A stretch of DNA of 64,000 bases, taken from positions 1 to 64,000 of the forward strand of contig DASVWD010000139.1 of assembly GCA_036389795.1 (NCBI GenBank), read 5' to 3'. The notes below the pieces were generated by a model. The model worked only from the letters and a program-made list of their open reading frames with translations. It had not been told where the DNA came from and did no database searches. Shown here piece after piece: positions 50,426-59,611 of the stretch (position 1 is the stretch's first letter; each line of letters opens with the position of its first letter). The DNA is from Longimicrobium sp. GTDB taxonomy: Bacteria; Gemmatimonadota; Gemmatimonadetes; Longimicrobiales; Longimicrobiaceae. Made by a program: the position numbers and the translations under genes.

Positions 50426-51217
50426 TTGTTCGCTTCACCGAAGCCGGTCATCGCGATGGTCCACGTCGGCGCGCTCCCCGGAACGCCGGCGAGCCGGGAG
50501 ACGCTCGGCGAGCTCGAGGCGCGGGCGGTGGCGGAGTGCGCCGTCTACCGCGAGGCGGGGGTGCACGGCGTGGCGCTGGAGAACATGCACGACGTGCCCT
50601 ACCTGCGCGGCGGCGTGGGCCCGGAGATCACGGCGGCGATGACGGTGCTGGCGCGGGCGGTGAAGGAGGCGAGCGGGCTCCCGTGCGGGATCCAGATCCT
50701 GGCCGGCGCGAACCGCGAGGCCCTGGCCGTGGCGCACGCCGCGGGGCTCGACTTCGTGCGGGTGGAGGGGTTCGCGTACGCGCACGTCGCCGACGAGGGA
50801 ATCATCGAGTCGTCGGCGGCACCGCTGCTGCGCTTCCGCCGGCACATCGGGGCCGAGCGGGTGCAGGTGTGGGCGGACGTGAAGAAGAAGCACGCCTCGC
50901 ACGCGCTCACCGCCGACGTGGGCATCGGCGAGACCGCCGGGGCGGCGGAGTTCATGCGCGCCGACGCCGTGATCGTCACCGGCTCGGCGACGGGCGAGCG
51001 CCCGAGCCTGCGGGACATCGACGAGGTGCGCGCGCGCTGCCGGCTGCCGCTCTACCTCGGCTCCGGGATCACGCCGGAGAACCTCCGGGAGTACTACGCC
51101 GGCGCGGACGGGTTCATCGTCGGCTCGGCGTTCAAGGTGGACGGCCGGTGGCACGGGGCCGTGGACCCGCGCCGCGTGGAGCGGTTCATGGCGGCGCACG
51201 CACAGTGCGGGGGATGA
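50426..51217 (+). CDS. btpA: BtpA/SgcQ-family protein
   Basis: About 263-aa TIM-barrel protein. BtpA was described in cyanobacteria as a photosystem-I biogenesis factor, while SgcQ-like relatives occur in diverse bacteria with uncertain roles. Family motifs are SPKPVIAMVHVGALPGTPAS, GVALENMHDVPYLRGGVGPE, GLDFVRVEGFAYAHVADEGI, VWADVKKKHASHAL and YLGSGITPENLREYYAGADG. The start is uncertain: TTG 50426 precedes the conserved PKPVIAMVH by a few codons; ATG 50456 lies inside the motif. It overlaps the following membrane-protein gene (ATGA), so the two are coupled. Confidence 0.88.
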   Translation: MFASPKPVIAMVHVGALPGTPASRETLGELEARAVAECAVYREAGVHGVALENMHDVPYLRGGVGPEITAAMTVLARAVKEASGLPCGIQILAGANREALAVAHAAGLDFVRVEGFAYAHVADEGIIESSAAPLLRFRRHIGAERVQVWADVKKKHASHALTADVGIGETAGAAEFMRADAVIVTGSATGERPSLRDIDEVRARCRLPLYLGSGITPENLREYYAGADGFIVGSAFKVDGRWHGAVDPRRVERFMAAHAQCGG

Positions 51218-51813
51218 TGGACGCGTTCTCCTACCTGGTCACCTTCATCGCCCTGATCCCCGCGCTCGCGCTCACGCGCGTGCTGGGCGGCCTGGCGGAC
51301 CTGGTGCAGCACCACCTGCGCCCCGGCTCGGGCCGCGTGCGCTGGTCCGGGCTGTTCGTGTTCTGGGCGCTCAGCCTGGTGCTGTTCAACGCCTACGAGT
51401 GGTGGCTGCTCTACGGGTGGCGCCACCAGGCGCCGTTCGGCTTCTGGCTCTTCGCGTTCCTGCTGGTGAAGCCGTCGCTGCTGCTCTTCATGGCGCGCCT
51501 GTTCATGCCCGACGTGGAGCCGGGGACGAACATCGACCTCGACACGCACTACTTCGGCGTGGTCCGCTGGGTGGTCCCGCTGATGGCGCTCTACATCCTC
51601 CTGGACATCCCCGACACGCTCCTGCACAGGCGCGAGCACTTCGCCCGCCTGGGCGGGGTCCGCTACGCCGGGCTCCTGGTCGGCTGGATCGCAGTGATCT
51701 ACGTGCCGCTGCTCTTCACGCGGCGCCGCCGGGTGCACTGGCTCCTGCTCGGGCTCGGCTTCGGGGTCGCCCTGCTCGTCCAGACCATCTTCAACACGGC
51801 GGTCATCTCCTGA
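51214..51813 (+). CDS. Multi-pass membrane protein of unknown function
   Basis: 199 aa with about six predicted helices: AFSYLVTFIALIPALALTRV, WSGLFVFWALSLVLFNAYEW, FGFWLFAFLLVKPSLLLFMA, WVVPLMALYILLDIPDTLL, YAGLLVGWIAVIYVPLLFT and WLLLGLGFGVALLVQTIFN. I recognise no named family. The start at 51214 shares ATGA with the btpA stop, implying co-translation, and a possible transport or assembly role with the BtpA-like protein. The longest start (MMDAF) is used; MDAF at 51217 is equivalent. Confidence 0.8.
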   Translation: MMDAFSYLVTFIALIPALALTRVLGGLADLVQHHLRPGSGRVRWSGLFVFWALSLVLFNAYEWWLLYGWRHQAPFGFWLFAFLLVKPSLLLFMARLFMPDVEPGTNIDLDTHYFGVVRWVVPLMALYILLDIPDTLLHRREHFARLGGVRYAGLLVGWIAVIYVPLLFTRRRRVHWLLLGLGFGVALLVQTIFNTAVIS

Positions 51814-51950
51814 GCCCGCGACGGCCGCCTTCGATCAGCGGTGGAGAGTCGAGCATTCTGAAGGACCGGGACGCGGCCTGAGCTCGTAGCGCGCTGCCGG
51901 ACCGGGCGGGCTTTGCCGCCGCCGGGAGTTCCCCGATCAACCCGCCCGCG

Positions 51951-54299
51951 TCACCGGCCCGGCCCCGGGCGCGGGACGAGCACCGGCCGCATCGCCGCGG
52001 TGGGCGGCGCGAAGAGCGACAGCTGGTCGGGGTCGGCGAACACCGCGGCGAAGTCGCCCGGCGTGAGCGCGCGCGCGAGCCGGGCGGCGTAGGTGTCGCG
52101 CAGCACACGCGCGTAGTGCTCCACGTCGTAGTCACGCCGGTCAACAGACCCGGGCGCTTCGTCGGCCGGCGCGGCCACGGCGCACCCGCCGCCCTGCGTG
52201 CGGTAGACGCGCACCCGCTCGCCCACGCGCCATTGCGTGCGCCCGCTGGCGAGCAGCGCCTCGTAGGCGAGCTCGCGCCGCGTCTCGCGCGTGGCGGCGT
52301 AGCGGGCGGGCGACTTGGTCAGCCGCACGCGCGACGAGACGTCGAAGGTGGGAAGCTCGCGGCGGCGCAGCGCGTCGAGCGTGGCCAGGTACGCCTCGCG
52401 CACCCCGCCCAGGTCGCCCGCGAACAGCCGCACCAGCGCGCGGCGCAGGAACGCCTCGCCGAACGGCTCCGCGCGGCTGGAGCGGAACGCCACCCCGCGC
52501 AGGGTGAGCGTCCCGTCGTAGCCGAGCAGGGCGTAGTTCTTCGGCTCGTGCGACAGCATCGCCGCGTAGCGCCCCTCGAGCTCGAGGTGGACCAGCGGCG
52601 GCAGGAGCGCGGCCACCTCGGCCACCACGCGCCGCTCCTCGGCCTCGCCCCACCCCTCGGGGACGGCGAAGTAGACGCCGTCGGTGTCGGCCTCCAGCAG
52701 CGTCACCCCGCGCGCAGCGAGCTCGCGGCACATCAGCGCCAGCGTCTCGCGGCCGCGGCGCGTCACCTCGTTGGCGGCGTGCACGTCGGCGAAGCGCGTC
52801 AGCTCGCCCCCCGCGGCCAGGTAGCCGTAGGCCGAGTTGACGATGAGCTTCATCGCCGCGGAGGTCGCCTCGTGCGTGTGGCGCTCGGCCGAGCCGGGGG
52901 GCGCCGCCCGCGCGCTGGCCTTGGCCGCCAGCCGCTGCTCCACCAGCCGGTCCACCAGCGCCAGCAGCGCCCCCAGATGGTCGCGCGCCGGGCCGATGCG
53001 GTAGGCGCGCATGAGCGACGGGTACAGGCTCGCCACGTCGGCCTTCACCACGCGCCACGCCACGCCGGTGGCGAAGAGGTGGAGCGCGGCGCCGCTGTGG
53101 GGCGTGCCGTCGCCCGGCCGGTGCGCGGGGAGGGCGGCGCCCGCGCGCAGGTAGGCCCGCACCAGCAGCGGGTCGATCACGCCGGTGGCCGGGCCGGCGT
53201 CGGCGAGCCGCTCGTAGCGGCGCGGGGCCATGCGCGCCAGGGCGAACGCGGCCCCGCCCAGCAGGCGCGAGATGGCGGCGGTCTCCTCGACGTCGTCGGT
53301 GGCGTAGCGGCGCACGCGCTCCGGGTCGCGCCGCCAGACGGCGTAGACCTGGCTCCCGGGGACGTACTCGCGGTCCGGCACCGCCACGCCCAGGTGCCGC
53401 GCCACCACCTTGAGCCCGTGGCCCGGCAGGTCGCGCGCGGCGAAGTCGTAGCGCTGCACCGCGTCCAGCGTGTCGATCAGCTCGCGCCCCGGGGCCACCA
53501 GGCGCACCCGCCGGCCGGCGTCGCCCTCGCGCGCGGTGCCGCGGCGGGCGGCGCGCTCGCGCACCCCCAGCTTCCCCAGGCGGCCGAGCGCGAGCGGCAC
53601 CCCCAGCCGGCGCGCACGGTGCGCGAGGAAGGGGAGGTCGAACCCGTGCAGGTTGTGGTTCTCGATCACGTCCGGGTCGGCCGCCCGCACCACCTCGACC
53701 AGCCGCCGGATCAGGCCGGCCTCGGCCGCGTCGCCGGCACCCTCCGCCTCCAGCACCTCGGTGGCGCCCGACGGATGGCGCACGGCGACCATGAAGACGC
53801 GGTCGCGCGCGGGGTCGAGCCCCGTGGTCTCCAGGTCGAACTGCAGCCGGTGCAGCTGGTCGAAGGCGAGGCCGCGGAAGTACGTGCGCCCCGTCGCCAC
53901 CAGGTATTGCTCCTCGGGCGGGAGCGCGAGCACGCCGGCCTGGCCGAGCTCGCGCAGGTGCCCCACGCGCCGCCCGAGCCGGTGCGACGCGCCGTGCAGC
54001 ACCGCCGCCGCCAGCGCCCTGCCGTCGGCGGCGGAGACCAGGAACCGCAGCTCGCCGGGGCCGCCCAGCTCGCGGACCCAGACGTCGGCGCCGGCGTCGC
54101 CCCCGGGCCCGAGCCGCGGGCCCAGGTGGCGCAGGTCGTCCAGGCGGTCGAGGAGGATCCAGGGGCGGAACCGCTCGTCCTCGCGCACCAGCGCGCCCGT
54201 CTCCGGGAGCCTGCGCCAGACGATCGCGCGGCCGTCCGGCTCGGCCCACACCGAGACGATCCCCGGCGTGGGGTCCCACCCCCACAGCCATTCATCCTC
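51951..54299 (-). CDS. Family B DNA polymerase with 3'-5' exonuclease domain
   Basis: About 782 aa. The exonuclease domain has LQFDLETTGLD (DxE) and ENHNLHGFDLPFL. Polymerase motif A is VVKADVASLYPSLM, motif B KLIVNSAYGYLAA and motif C LEADTDGVYF; all catalytic acids are present. It resembles bacterial Pol II/archaeal-type polymerases used in repair. Homology begins near WLWGWDPTPGIVSV, but no ATG/GTG/TTG lies in frame before it: the first canonical in-frame start (GTG 54251) would cut into the conserved region. A CTG at 54392 overlaps the ABC-F stop (CTGA). The start is therefore unresolved and 54299 marks the supported limit. Confidence 0.85.
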   Translation of the reverse strand, partial: EDEWLWGWDPTPGIVSVWAEPDGRAIVWRRLPETGALVREDERFRPWILLDRLDDLRHLGPRLGPGGDAGADVWVRELGGPGELRFLVSAADGRALAAAVLHGASHRLGRRVGHLRELGQAGVLALPPEEQYLVATGRTYFRGLAFDQLHRLQFDLETTGLDPARDRVFMVAVRHPSGATEVLEAEGAGDAAEAGLIRRLVEVVRAADPDVIENHNLHGFDLPFLAHRARRLGVPLALGRLGKLGVRERAARRGTAREGDAGRRVRLVAPGRELIDTLDAVQRYDFAARDLPGHGLKVVARHLGVAVPDREYVPGSQVYAVWRRDPERVRRYATDDVEETAAISRLLGGAAFALARMAPRRYERLADAGPATGVIDPLLVRAYLRAGAALPAHRPGDGTPHSGAALHLFATGVAWRVVKADVASLYPSLMRAYRIGPARDHLGALLALVDRLVEQRLAAKASARAAPPGSAERHTHEATSAAMKLIVNSAYGYLAAGGELTRFADVHAANEVTRRGRETLALMCRELAARGVTLLEADTDGVYFAVPEGWGEAEERRVVAEVAALLPPLVHLELEGRYAAMLSHEPKNYALLGYDGTLTLRGVAFRSSRAEPFGEAFLRRALVRLFAGDLGGVREAYLATLDALRRRELPTFDVSSRVRLTKSPARYAATRETRRELAYEALLASGRTQWRVGERVRVYRTQGGGCAVAAPADEAPGSVDRRDYDVEHYARVLRDTYAARLARALTPGDFAAVFADPDQLSLFAPPTAAMRPVLVPRPGPGR

Positions 54300-54388
54300 G
54301 CGGAGGCCGGCTCTCGAGGGCTCCAGGGGCGGACCTCCCCGGGAAGCGCCGGCCTGTCCCGCGTTCGCGCCCGCAGCCGGGAGACCGT

Positions 54389-56062
54389 TCAGGCTTCCAG
54401 CAGCTCCTTCCGCTTCCCCTTGCGCTCCTCGCGCCGGGCCTTGAGCACCACGGTGTCGGCGTCCAGGTGGTCGTCGCCGCAGGCGTGGACGTACTCCTCG
54501 TAGGTGCCGTGGTAGTCGCGGATCCCCTCGCGGGTGATCTCCACCACGCGGGTGGCCAGCCGGCCCACCAGCCAGCGGTCGTGCGACACCAGGATCAGCG
54601 TGCCCTCGTAGCCCTGCAGCGCGGCGACCAGCGCCTCGATCGACTCCAGGTCCAGGTGGTTGGTGGGCTCGTCGAGCACCAGGACGTTCGGCCGCTCCAG
54701 CGCCAGCCGGCTGAACACGAGCCGGGTGGCCTCCCCGCCCGACAGGGTGGAGAGGCGCTTCTCCCCGTCGTCGCCGGAGAAGAGCATCAGCCCCAGGTGC
54801 CCCCGCACGAAGCCCCGGTCCTTCCCCGGGCAGAAGTCCCAGAGCCACTCCTCCGCCGTGCGCTCGGGGTCGTCCAGCTGCTCGTGGTGGTCCTGGGCGA
54901 AGTAGCCGGGGTGGGTCTCGTACCCCCACTCCACCCGCCCCTGGTCGGGCCGCAGCTCGCCCATCACGATCTTGAGCAGCGTGGACTTCCCGATCCCGTT
55001 GGGGCCCAGGATGACCAGGCGGTCGCCGCGGGCCACCCGCAGGTCCACCCCGTGCAGGACCTCCGTGTCGCCGAACGCCTTGCGGAGCCCGGTGACCGCC
55101 AGCACCTCGCGCCCACTCGGGCGCCGCTGCTCGAAGCGGAACTTCGGGTAGCGCCGGGAGCTGCCGGGGAGCTCCACGAGCTCTTCGGCCTTCCTCTCGA
55201 TCATCCGCAGCTTGCTCTGCGCCTGCCGGGCCTTGCTCGCCTTCGCCTTGAAGCGGTCCACGAACTTCTGGTGGTGGGCGATCTCCTTCTGCCGGCCCTC
55301 GATCTCCTTCTCCTTGCGCTCCCGGTCTTCCCGCTTCTGCTCCAGGAACTCCGTGTAGTTGCCCCGGTAGAGCGTGACCGTCTGGTAGTCCACGTCCAGG
55401 ATGTGCGTGGCCACGTTGTCCAGGAAGCGGTGGTCGTGCGAGACGACCGCCACCGGGCCCTCCTGGTCGCGCAGGAACTTCTCCAGCCAGCGGATGGAGA
55501 GGACGTCGAGGTGGTTGGTGGGCTCGTCCAGGAGCAGGGCGTCGGGGGCGCCCGCCAGCACCTGCGCCAGGAGCACCCGCAGCTTGAAGCCGCCGGAGAG
55601 GGTGGACAGCGGCTGGCGGTGCACCTGCGCGGGAAGCCCGAGCCCCTCCAGGATGGTGGCCGCCCGCGCCTCGGCGGTGTACCCGTCGAGCCGCTGCACC
55701 GTCTCTTCGAGCGCCGAGAAGCGGTCCGCGTCGAAGTGCTCGTGGGCCCGGGCCAGGAGCGCCTCCTTCTCGACCATGGCGTCCCAGAGCTCCGGGTGCC
55801 CGCGGAGCGCCACGCCCAGCACCTCCTCGTCCTCGTAGAGGAACTGGTCCTGGCGCAGCACCCCCAGCCGCAGCGACTTCGGGATGGAGACGGCGCCCCG
55901 GGTGGGCTGGGCGTCGCCGCTCAGGAGGTTGAGCAGCGTGGTCTTGCCGGAGCCGTTGGCGCCCACGATGCCGTAGCGCTCGCCCGGGTTGAGCTGGAAC
56001 GAGGCGTCGGCGAACAGCACGCGGTCGCCGAATTCCTTCGCGAGATTGGAGACGGAGATCAT
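54389..56062 (-). CDS. ABC-F family ATPase
   Basis: 557-aa protein with two ABC domains and no membrane part. Walker A sequences are GANGSGKTTLLNLL and GPNGIGKSTLLKIV; signature motifs are LSGGFKLRVLLA and LSGGEATRLVFSRL; Walker B motifs are LLLDEPTNHLD and LVLDEPTNHLD. The linker between domains (EQKREDRERKEKEIEGRQKE to SKARQAQSKLRMIERK) is the P-site-tRNA-interaction motif of ABC-F translation factors. YbiT/EttA-like ribosome rescue or, less likely, antibiotic protection is expected. ATG 56062 (MISVSNLAKEF) is the family start. Confidence 0.95.
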   Translation of the reverse strand: MISVSNLAKEFGDRVLFADASFQLNPGERYGIVGANGSGKTTLLNLLSGDAQPTRGAVSIPKSLRLGVLRQDQFLYEDEEVLGVALRGHPELWDAMVEKEALLARAHEHFDADRFSALEETVQRLDGYTAEARAATILEGLGLPAQVHRQPLSTLSGGFKLRVLLAQVLAGAPDALLLDEPTNHLDVLSIRWLEKFLRDQEGPVAVVSHDHRFLDNVATHILDVDYQTVTLYRGNYTEFLEQKREDRERKEKEIEGRQKEIAHHQKFVDRFKAKASKARQAQSKLRMIERKAEELVELPGSSRRYPKFRFEQRRPSGREVLAVTGLRKAFGDTEVLHGVDLRVARGDRLVILGPNGIGKSTLLKIVMGELRPDQGRVEWGYETHPGYFAQDHHEQLDDPERTAEEWLWDFCPGKDRGFVRGHLGLMLFSGDDGEKRLSTLSGGEATRLVFSRLALERPNVLVLDEPTNHLDLESIEALVAALQGYEGTLILVSHDRWLVGRLATRVVEITREGIRDYHGTYEEYVHACGDDHLDADTVVLKARREERKGKRKELLEA

Positions 56063-56269
56063 TCCGGAGGATACAGGGGGAATCGCCATCGACGGCGGGC
56101 ACCGGCGGACCCGGCGGGTCGCGCGCGCCGGCCCGGGACGCTGGTACGCCGCACGCCCGGGTTCGTTCGTCCCGGAGCCGCGCCGCCCGGCGGCTCGAAC
56201 CGTCCCGCGAGCGCCGGGCGGCGCGCCGACCCGGGTTCCTGCTCCCTCGACCCGGACGGGCGCGGCCCG

Positions 56270-57676
56270 CTACGGCACCACCTCGAAGTGGGCCATCATC
56301 CCCCCGGCGTGGTGCTCCAGGATGTGGCAGTGGTACATCCACTCCCCCGGCCGCTCGTCGGGCATCCAGGCGATCCGCACCCGGCCGCGGGCCGGCACGT
56401 TCACCGTGTCCTCCCAGGAGAGGAACTCCGGCGGCCGGCCGTTCACCTCCAGCACCTGGAAGAAGTACCCGTGCAGGTGGAACGGGTGGTCGACCGGCGT
56501 GGCGTTGACGATGTCCCACACCTGGAGCTCGCCCAGCCTGACCGGGTCGGCCCGGTGGTGCGACTCGCGGTTGATCACGAAGTCGACGCCTCTCCGCGGG
56601 CTCACCTTGAAGCCCAGGCGCACCTCGCGCGTGGGGGCGGCGGGCCCCGTCACCAGCGGCTCGATGTGCCGCAGTCTCTCCGGGATCACCGCCCGCGAGG
56701 CGGCGGCCGGGCCCACCCGCAGCGTCGCGAACAGCTCCTCGCGCTTCGCCCGCTTGAACGAGCCCCGGCGGTAGCGGAGCGACTCGACCCGCAGCGTCTC
56801 TCCCTCCGCGAAGGGCCCCACGGCCAGGTCCACGCGGTCCGCCGGCGCGAGCAGCACCTCGCTCGCCGTCACCGGCGCGGCGAGGAGGCCGCCGTCGGTG
56901 CCGAGGATGCGGAAGGGCGCGCCGCCGATGGACAGCCGCACGTAGCGCGCGCTCGCGGCGTTCACGATCCGCCAGCGCTCCACCTGGCCGGCGGCCATGG
57001 CGAGCTCGGGCTCGCTCCTGCCGTTCACCAGGCGCACGCCCCCCTGCCGGCCGTCGTGCCGCTCGATCCACCCGCCCGGCGGCTCGATCCGCCCCGCGCG
57101 GTCCAGCGCCACGTCGTCCAGCACGAGCACCCGCTCCGCGTCGAGCTCCGGCTCGCCGGGGCCGCGCACCACCAGCGCGCCGTAGAGCCCGCGCTCCAGC
57201 TGCACGGTCTCGTTCAGGTGGGGGTGGTACCAGAAGGTGCCCGCGTCGGGGAGCACGAAGCGGTACGTGAACGTCTCGCCGGGCGCCACCGGGCGCTGGA
57301 CGTTCTCGGTGCCGTCCATCGGCGGGGGGAGCCGGAGCCCGTGCCAGTGGATCATGGTGGGCTCGGGGAGCGAGTTGCAGAGGCGCACCTCCAGCACGTC
57401 GCCCACGCTCGCCTCGATCACGGGGCCGGGCACCTGCCCGTTGTACCCCCAGGCGCGCGTCGGGCGCCCCGGGACGAACTCCCACTCCGTCTCCCGCGCG
57501 TCGAGTTCCACCGTGACGACCTTCCCGCCGGGCGCGGGCCGGGCCGCGTCGAGCGCCGCCCGGTACGCCGCGAGGGTCTCGCCCGAGGGCTCGTGCACCA
57601 TGTGCCCCGCGGCGCCGTGGTGGTGATCGTGGCCATGGCCGTGTCCGGCGTGGTCGTGCTGTGTGTCGGATCGCAT
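56270..57676 (-). CDS. Multicopper oxidase
   Basis: 468 aa with three cupredoxin domains. Copper-ligand motifs are complete: HWHGLRLP, WYHPHLNE, HPFHLHGYFF and MYHCHILEHHAGGMM (type 1 plus trinuclear site). A His/Asp-rich N-terminus (HAGHGHGHDHHHG) may bind metal. Remarkably, no signal peptide or Tat motif is visible at the start, so export is unexplained or the protein is cytosolic; an upstream in-frame start at 57757 does not add one. Likely substrates are Cu(I) or phenolics. ATG 57676 is chosen. Confidence 0.92.
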   Translation of the reverse strand: MRSDTQHDHAGHGHGHDHHHGAAGHMVHEPSGETLAAYRAALDAARPAPGGKVVTVELDARETEWEFVPGRPTRAWGYNGQVPGPVIEASVGDVLEVRLCNSLPEPTMIHWHGLRLPPPMDGTENVQRPVAPGETFTYRFVLPDAGTFWYHPHLNETVQLERGLYGALVVRGPGEPELDAERVLVLDDVALDRAGRIEPPGGWIERHDGRQGGVRLVNGRSEPELAMAAGQVERWRIVNAASARYVRLSIGGAPFRILGTDGGLLAAPVTASEVLLAPADRVDLAVGPFAEGETLRVESLRYRRGSFKRAKREELFATLRVGPAAASRAVIPERLRHIEPLVTGPAAPTREVRLGFKVSPRRGVDFVINRESHHRADPVRLGELQVWDIVNATPVDHPFHLHGYFFQVLEVNGRPPEFLSWEDTVNVPARGRVRIAWMPDERPGEWMYHCHILEHHAGGMMAHFEVVP

Positions 57677-57790
57677 GTGAAGCCTGATGGATGGGGTGGT
57701 CTTCACCGGGGGAGCGGACGATCGTCCAATCGTGCTCTGCGCCGGTCCTTGGGTCAACGTTCTCGATGCGCGCCTCGCCGTGCGCCGTCC

Positions 57791-59305
57791 TCAGCGTCCG
57801 GCGGCGTTCAGGATGAGCTGGCGGTAGATGCGGATCGCCCGCTCGTAGTCGGCGACCGCGATTCGCTCGTTGGTGCCGTGCATGCGCTGGAGGTCGGCGG
57901 GCGCGAGGCGGACCGGGAGGAAGCGGAAGACGTTCGGGCTCAGGTCGCCGAAGAAGCGCGAGTCCGTCACCACCACCACCAGGTACGGCGCCACCACCGC
58001 CTCGGGGAAGACGCTCCGGATGGTCCGCTCCAGCGTCCGGAAGCTCGCGGAGCCGGTGGCGGACACGGGAGACGGCTCGGCGGAGAAGCCGCCCCCGCGC
58101 CGGATCTCGACGCGCGGGTCGTCGACCGCGCGCCGGACGTGCTCCACCACGCCGGCCACGCTGTCGCCCGGGAGGATGCGGAAGTTGACCACCGCCCGCG
58201 CGCGGCTCGCCAGCACGTTCTCCTTGGTCCCGGCCTGGAAGATCGTCGCCGCGGCGGTGGTGCGCACCATGGCGTTGGTGGTGGGGGTGTCTTCGAGCTT
58301 CCCCACCACCAGCGGCCGGGTGAGCCAGAGGTTCGCGAACGCCGCGCGCTGCGCCAGCGGAAAGCGCGGGCCGACCCGCTCGAAGAGCTGCCGCGTGGGC
58401 CCGTCGATCCGCGCGGGCATCGGGTTCTCCTCCAGCCGCGCCACCGCCGCGCCCAGGATCCCGATCGCGCTCCGCCGGGGCGGCAGCGAGGAGTGCCCGC
58501 CGGCCGCGCGGGTGCTCAGCTCCACGCTCACGAACCCCTTCTCGGCGATCCCCACCAGCGCGGTGGGCGCGGAGACGCCGGGGAGGATCCCGTCGCCGAT
58601 CACGCCCCCTTCGTCGAGCACCATCTCCAGCCGCACGCCGCGGCTCCGCAGCAGGGCGGCGACCTGCCGGGCGCCCCGCGTGCCGCCGACCTCCTCGTCG
58701 TGGCCGTACGCGAGGTAGACGGTGCGCGCCGGGCGGAACCCCTCGCCCAGGAGCATCTCCACGGCCTCGAGCGTCCCCAGCACGGTCATCTTGTTGTCGA
58801 TGGCGCCCCGGCCCCAGACGAAGCCGTCCGCGATCCGCCCGCCGAAGGGGCTCTCCCGCCACTTCCCCTCGGTGCCCGGCTCCACCGGGACCACGTCCAG
58901 GTGGCCCATCAGCAGGATCGGCGCGAGGGAGGGGTCGCTCCCCTGCCAGGTGTACAGGAGGCTGTGCGTGGCGACCGTCTCGCGCCGCAGCCGGGAGTGG
59001 ACCCGGGGGAACTGCGCCTGGAGGTAGGCGTGCAGGGCCCGGAACGCCGCCGCGTCGAACGCCGCGGGGTTCTCGTGCGAGATGGTCGGGATGCGGATCG
59101 CGCCGGCGAGCCGCTCGGCCGCGCCCGCGGGGACCGTCGCCACGGGCGCCGGCGCCACCGCGGGCTCGGCCGCCTTGAAGCTGGCCGTACGCACGGCGAC
59201 GACCGCGAGGAGCGCCACGAGAACGGAGCCGGGCAGGAGGAGAAGCCGCTTCGCGGGAATCCGTCTCCGGCGCGAATGGCCGCTGGGCTCGACACCCGTG
59301 CTCAT
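57791..59305 (-). CDS. M20-family metallopeptidase (PM20D1/carboxypeptidase S-like)
   Basis: 504 aa. An N-terminal membrane anchor (RLLLLPGSVLVALLAVVAVR) precedes the M20 fold with its binuclear metal motifs: MGHLDVVPVEPG, GRGAIDNKMT, HDEEVGGTRGA, and the dimerisation lid between residues about 220 and 340. The type matches membrane-anchored PM20D1/CPS-like enzymes that act on N-acyl amino acids or peptides. A strong Shine-Dalgarno (GAGGAG 7 nt before ATG 59305) fixes the start. A TTGACA promoter lies about 120 nt upstream. No gene is coupled to it. Confidence 0.93.
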   Translation of the reverse strand: MSTGVEPSGHSRRRRIPAKRLLLLPGSVLVALLAVVAVRTASFKAAEPAVAPAPVATVPAGAAERLAGAIRIPTISHENPAAFDAAAFRALHAYLQAQFPRVHSRLRRETVATHSLLYTWQGSDPSLAPILLMGHLDVVPVEPGTEGKWRESPFGGRIADGFVWGRGAIDNKMTVLGTLEAVEMLLGEGFRPARTVYLAYGHDEEVGGTRGARQVAALLRSRGVRLEMVLDEGGVIGDGILPGVSAPTALVGIAEKGFVSVELSTRAAGGHSSLPPRRSAIGILGAAVARLEENPMPARIDGPTRQLFERVGPRFPLAQRAAFANLWLTRPLVVGKLEDTPTTNAMVRTTAAATIFQAGTKENVLASRARAVVNFRILPGDSVAGVVEHVRRAVDDPRVEIRRGGGFSAEPSPVSATGSASFRTLERTIRSVFPEAVVAPYLVVVVTDSRFFGDLSPNVFRFLPVRLAPADLQRMHGTNERIAVADYERAIRIYRQLILNAAGR

Positions 59306-59399
59306 GGTCTCTCCTCGTGCGGAACGGAGTGACGCCGGACCCGGATCCAGCCAGGCTCCGGGGCGACGCCAGGTCCTCCTGCTCCCCGGCGCCGACGCA

Positions 59400-59428
59400 A
59401 GTCTATATACCCCCTCCCCCTATGTCAA
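59400..59428 (-). promoter_or_regulatory. Promoter of M20 peptidase gene
   Basis: Minus strand: consensus TTGACA (59423-59428) followed by a GGGGG-rich spacer and the AT block TATATAGACT; TAGACT at 17-nt spacing is the best -10. It is one of the few AT-rich spots in this part of the window. The remainder of the 306-bp spacer shows nothing else. Confidence 0.65.
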
Positions 59429-59611
59429 CAGTTTTCGTTCTAAGGCACCGTCCGGGATGGAGGCCGTACGTGTGGGGATCCCGCGGGATGCGCAGCGGTC
59501 GCGGGCTGACGCCGCGCGCGCCGGTGGCCTGGTTCTGGCCGGGCGACAACGACGACGGCCCGCGGGGCTCTCGCCGACCCCGCGGGGATGCGTCCGGTCG
59601 GGGGAGCGGGA

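Noticed and set aside
54467-59332. 1621-codon plus-strand ORF opposite the ABC-F, oxidase and peptidase genes
   Set aside because: It runs antisense through three clearly recognised genes and their spacers; shadow of codon bias.
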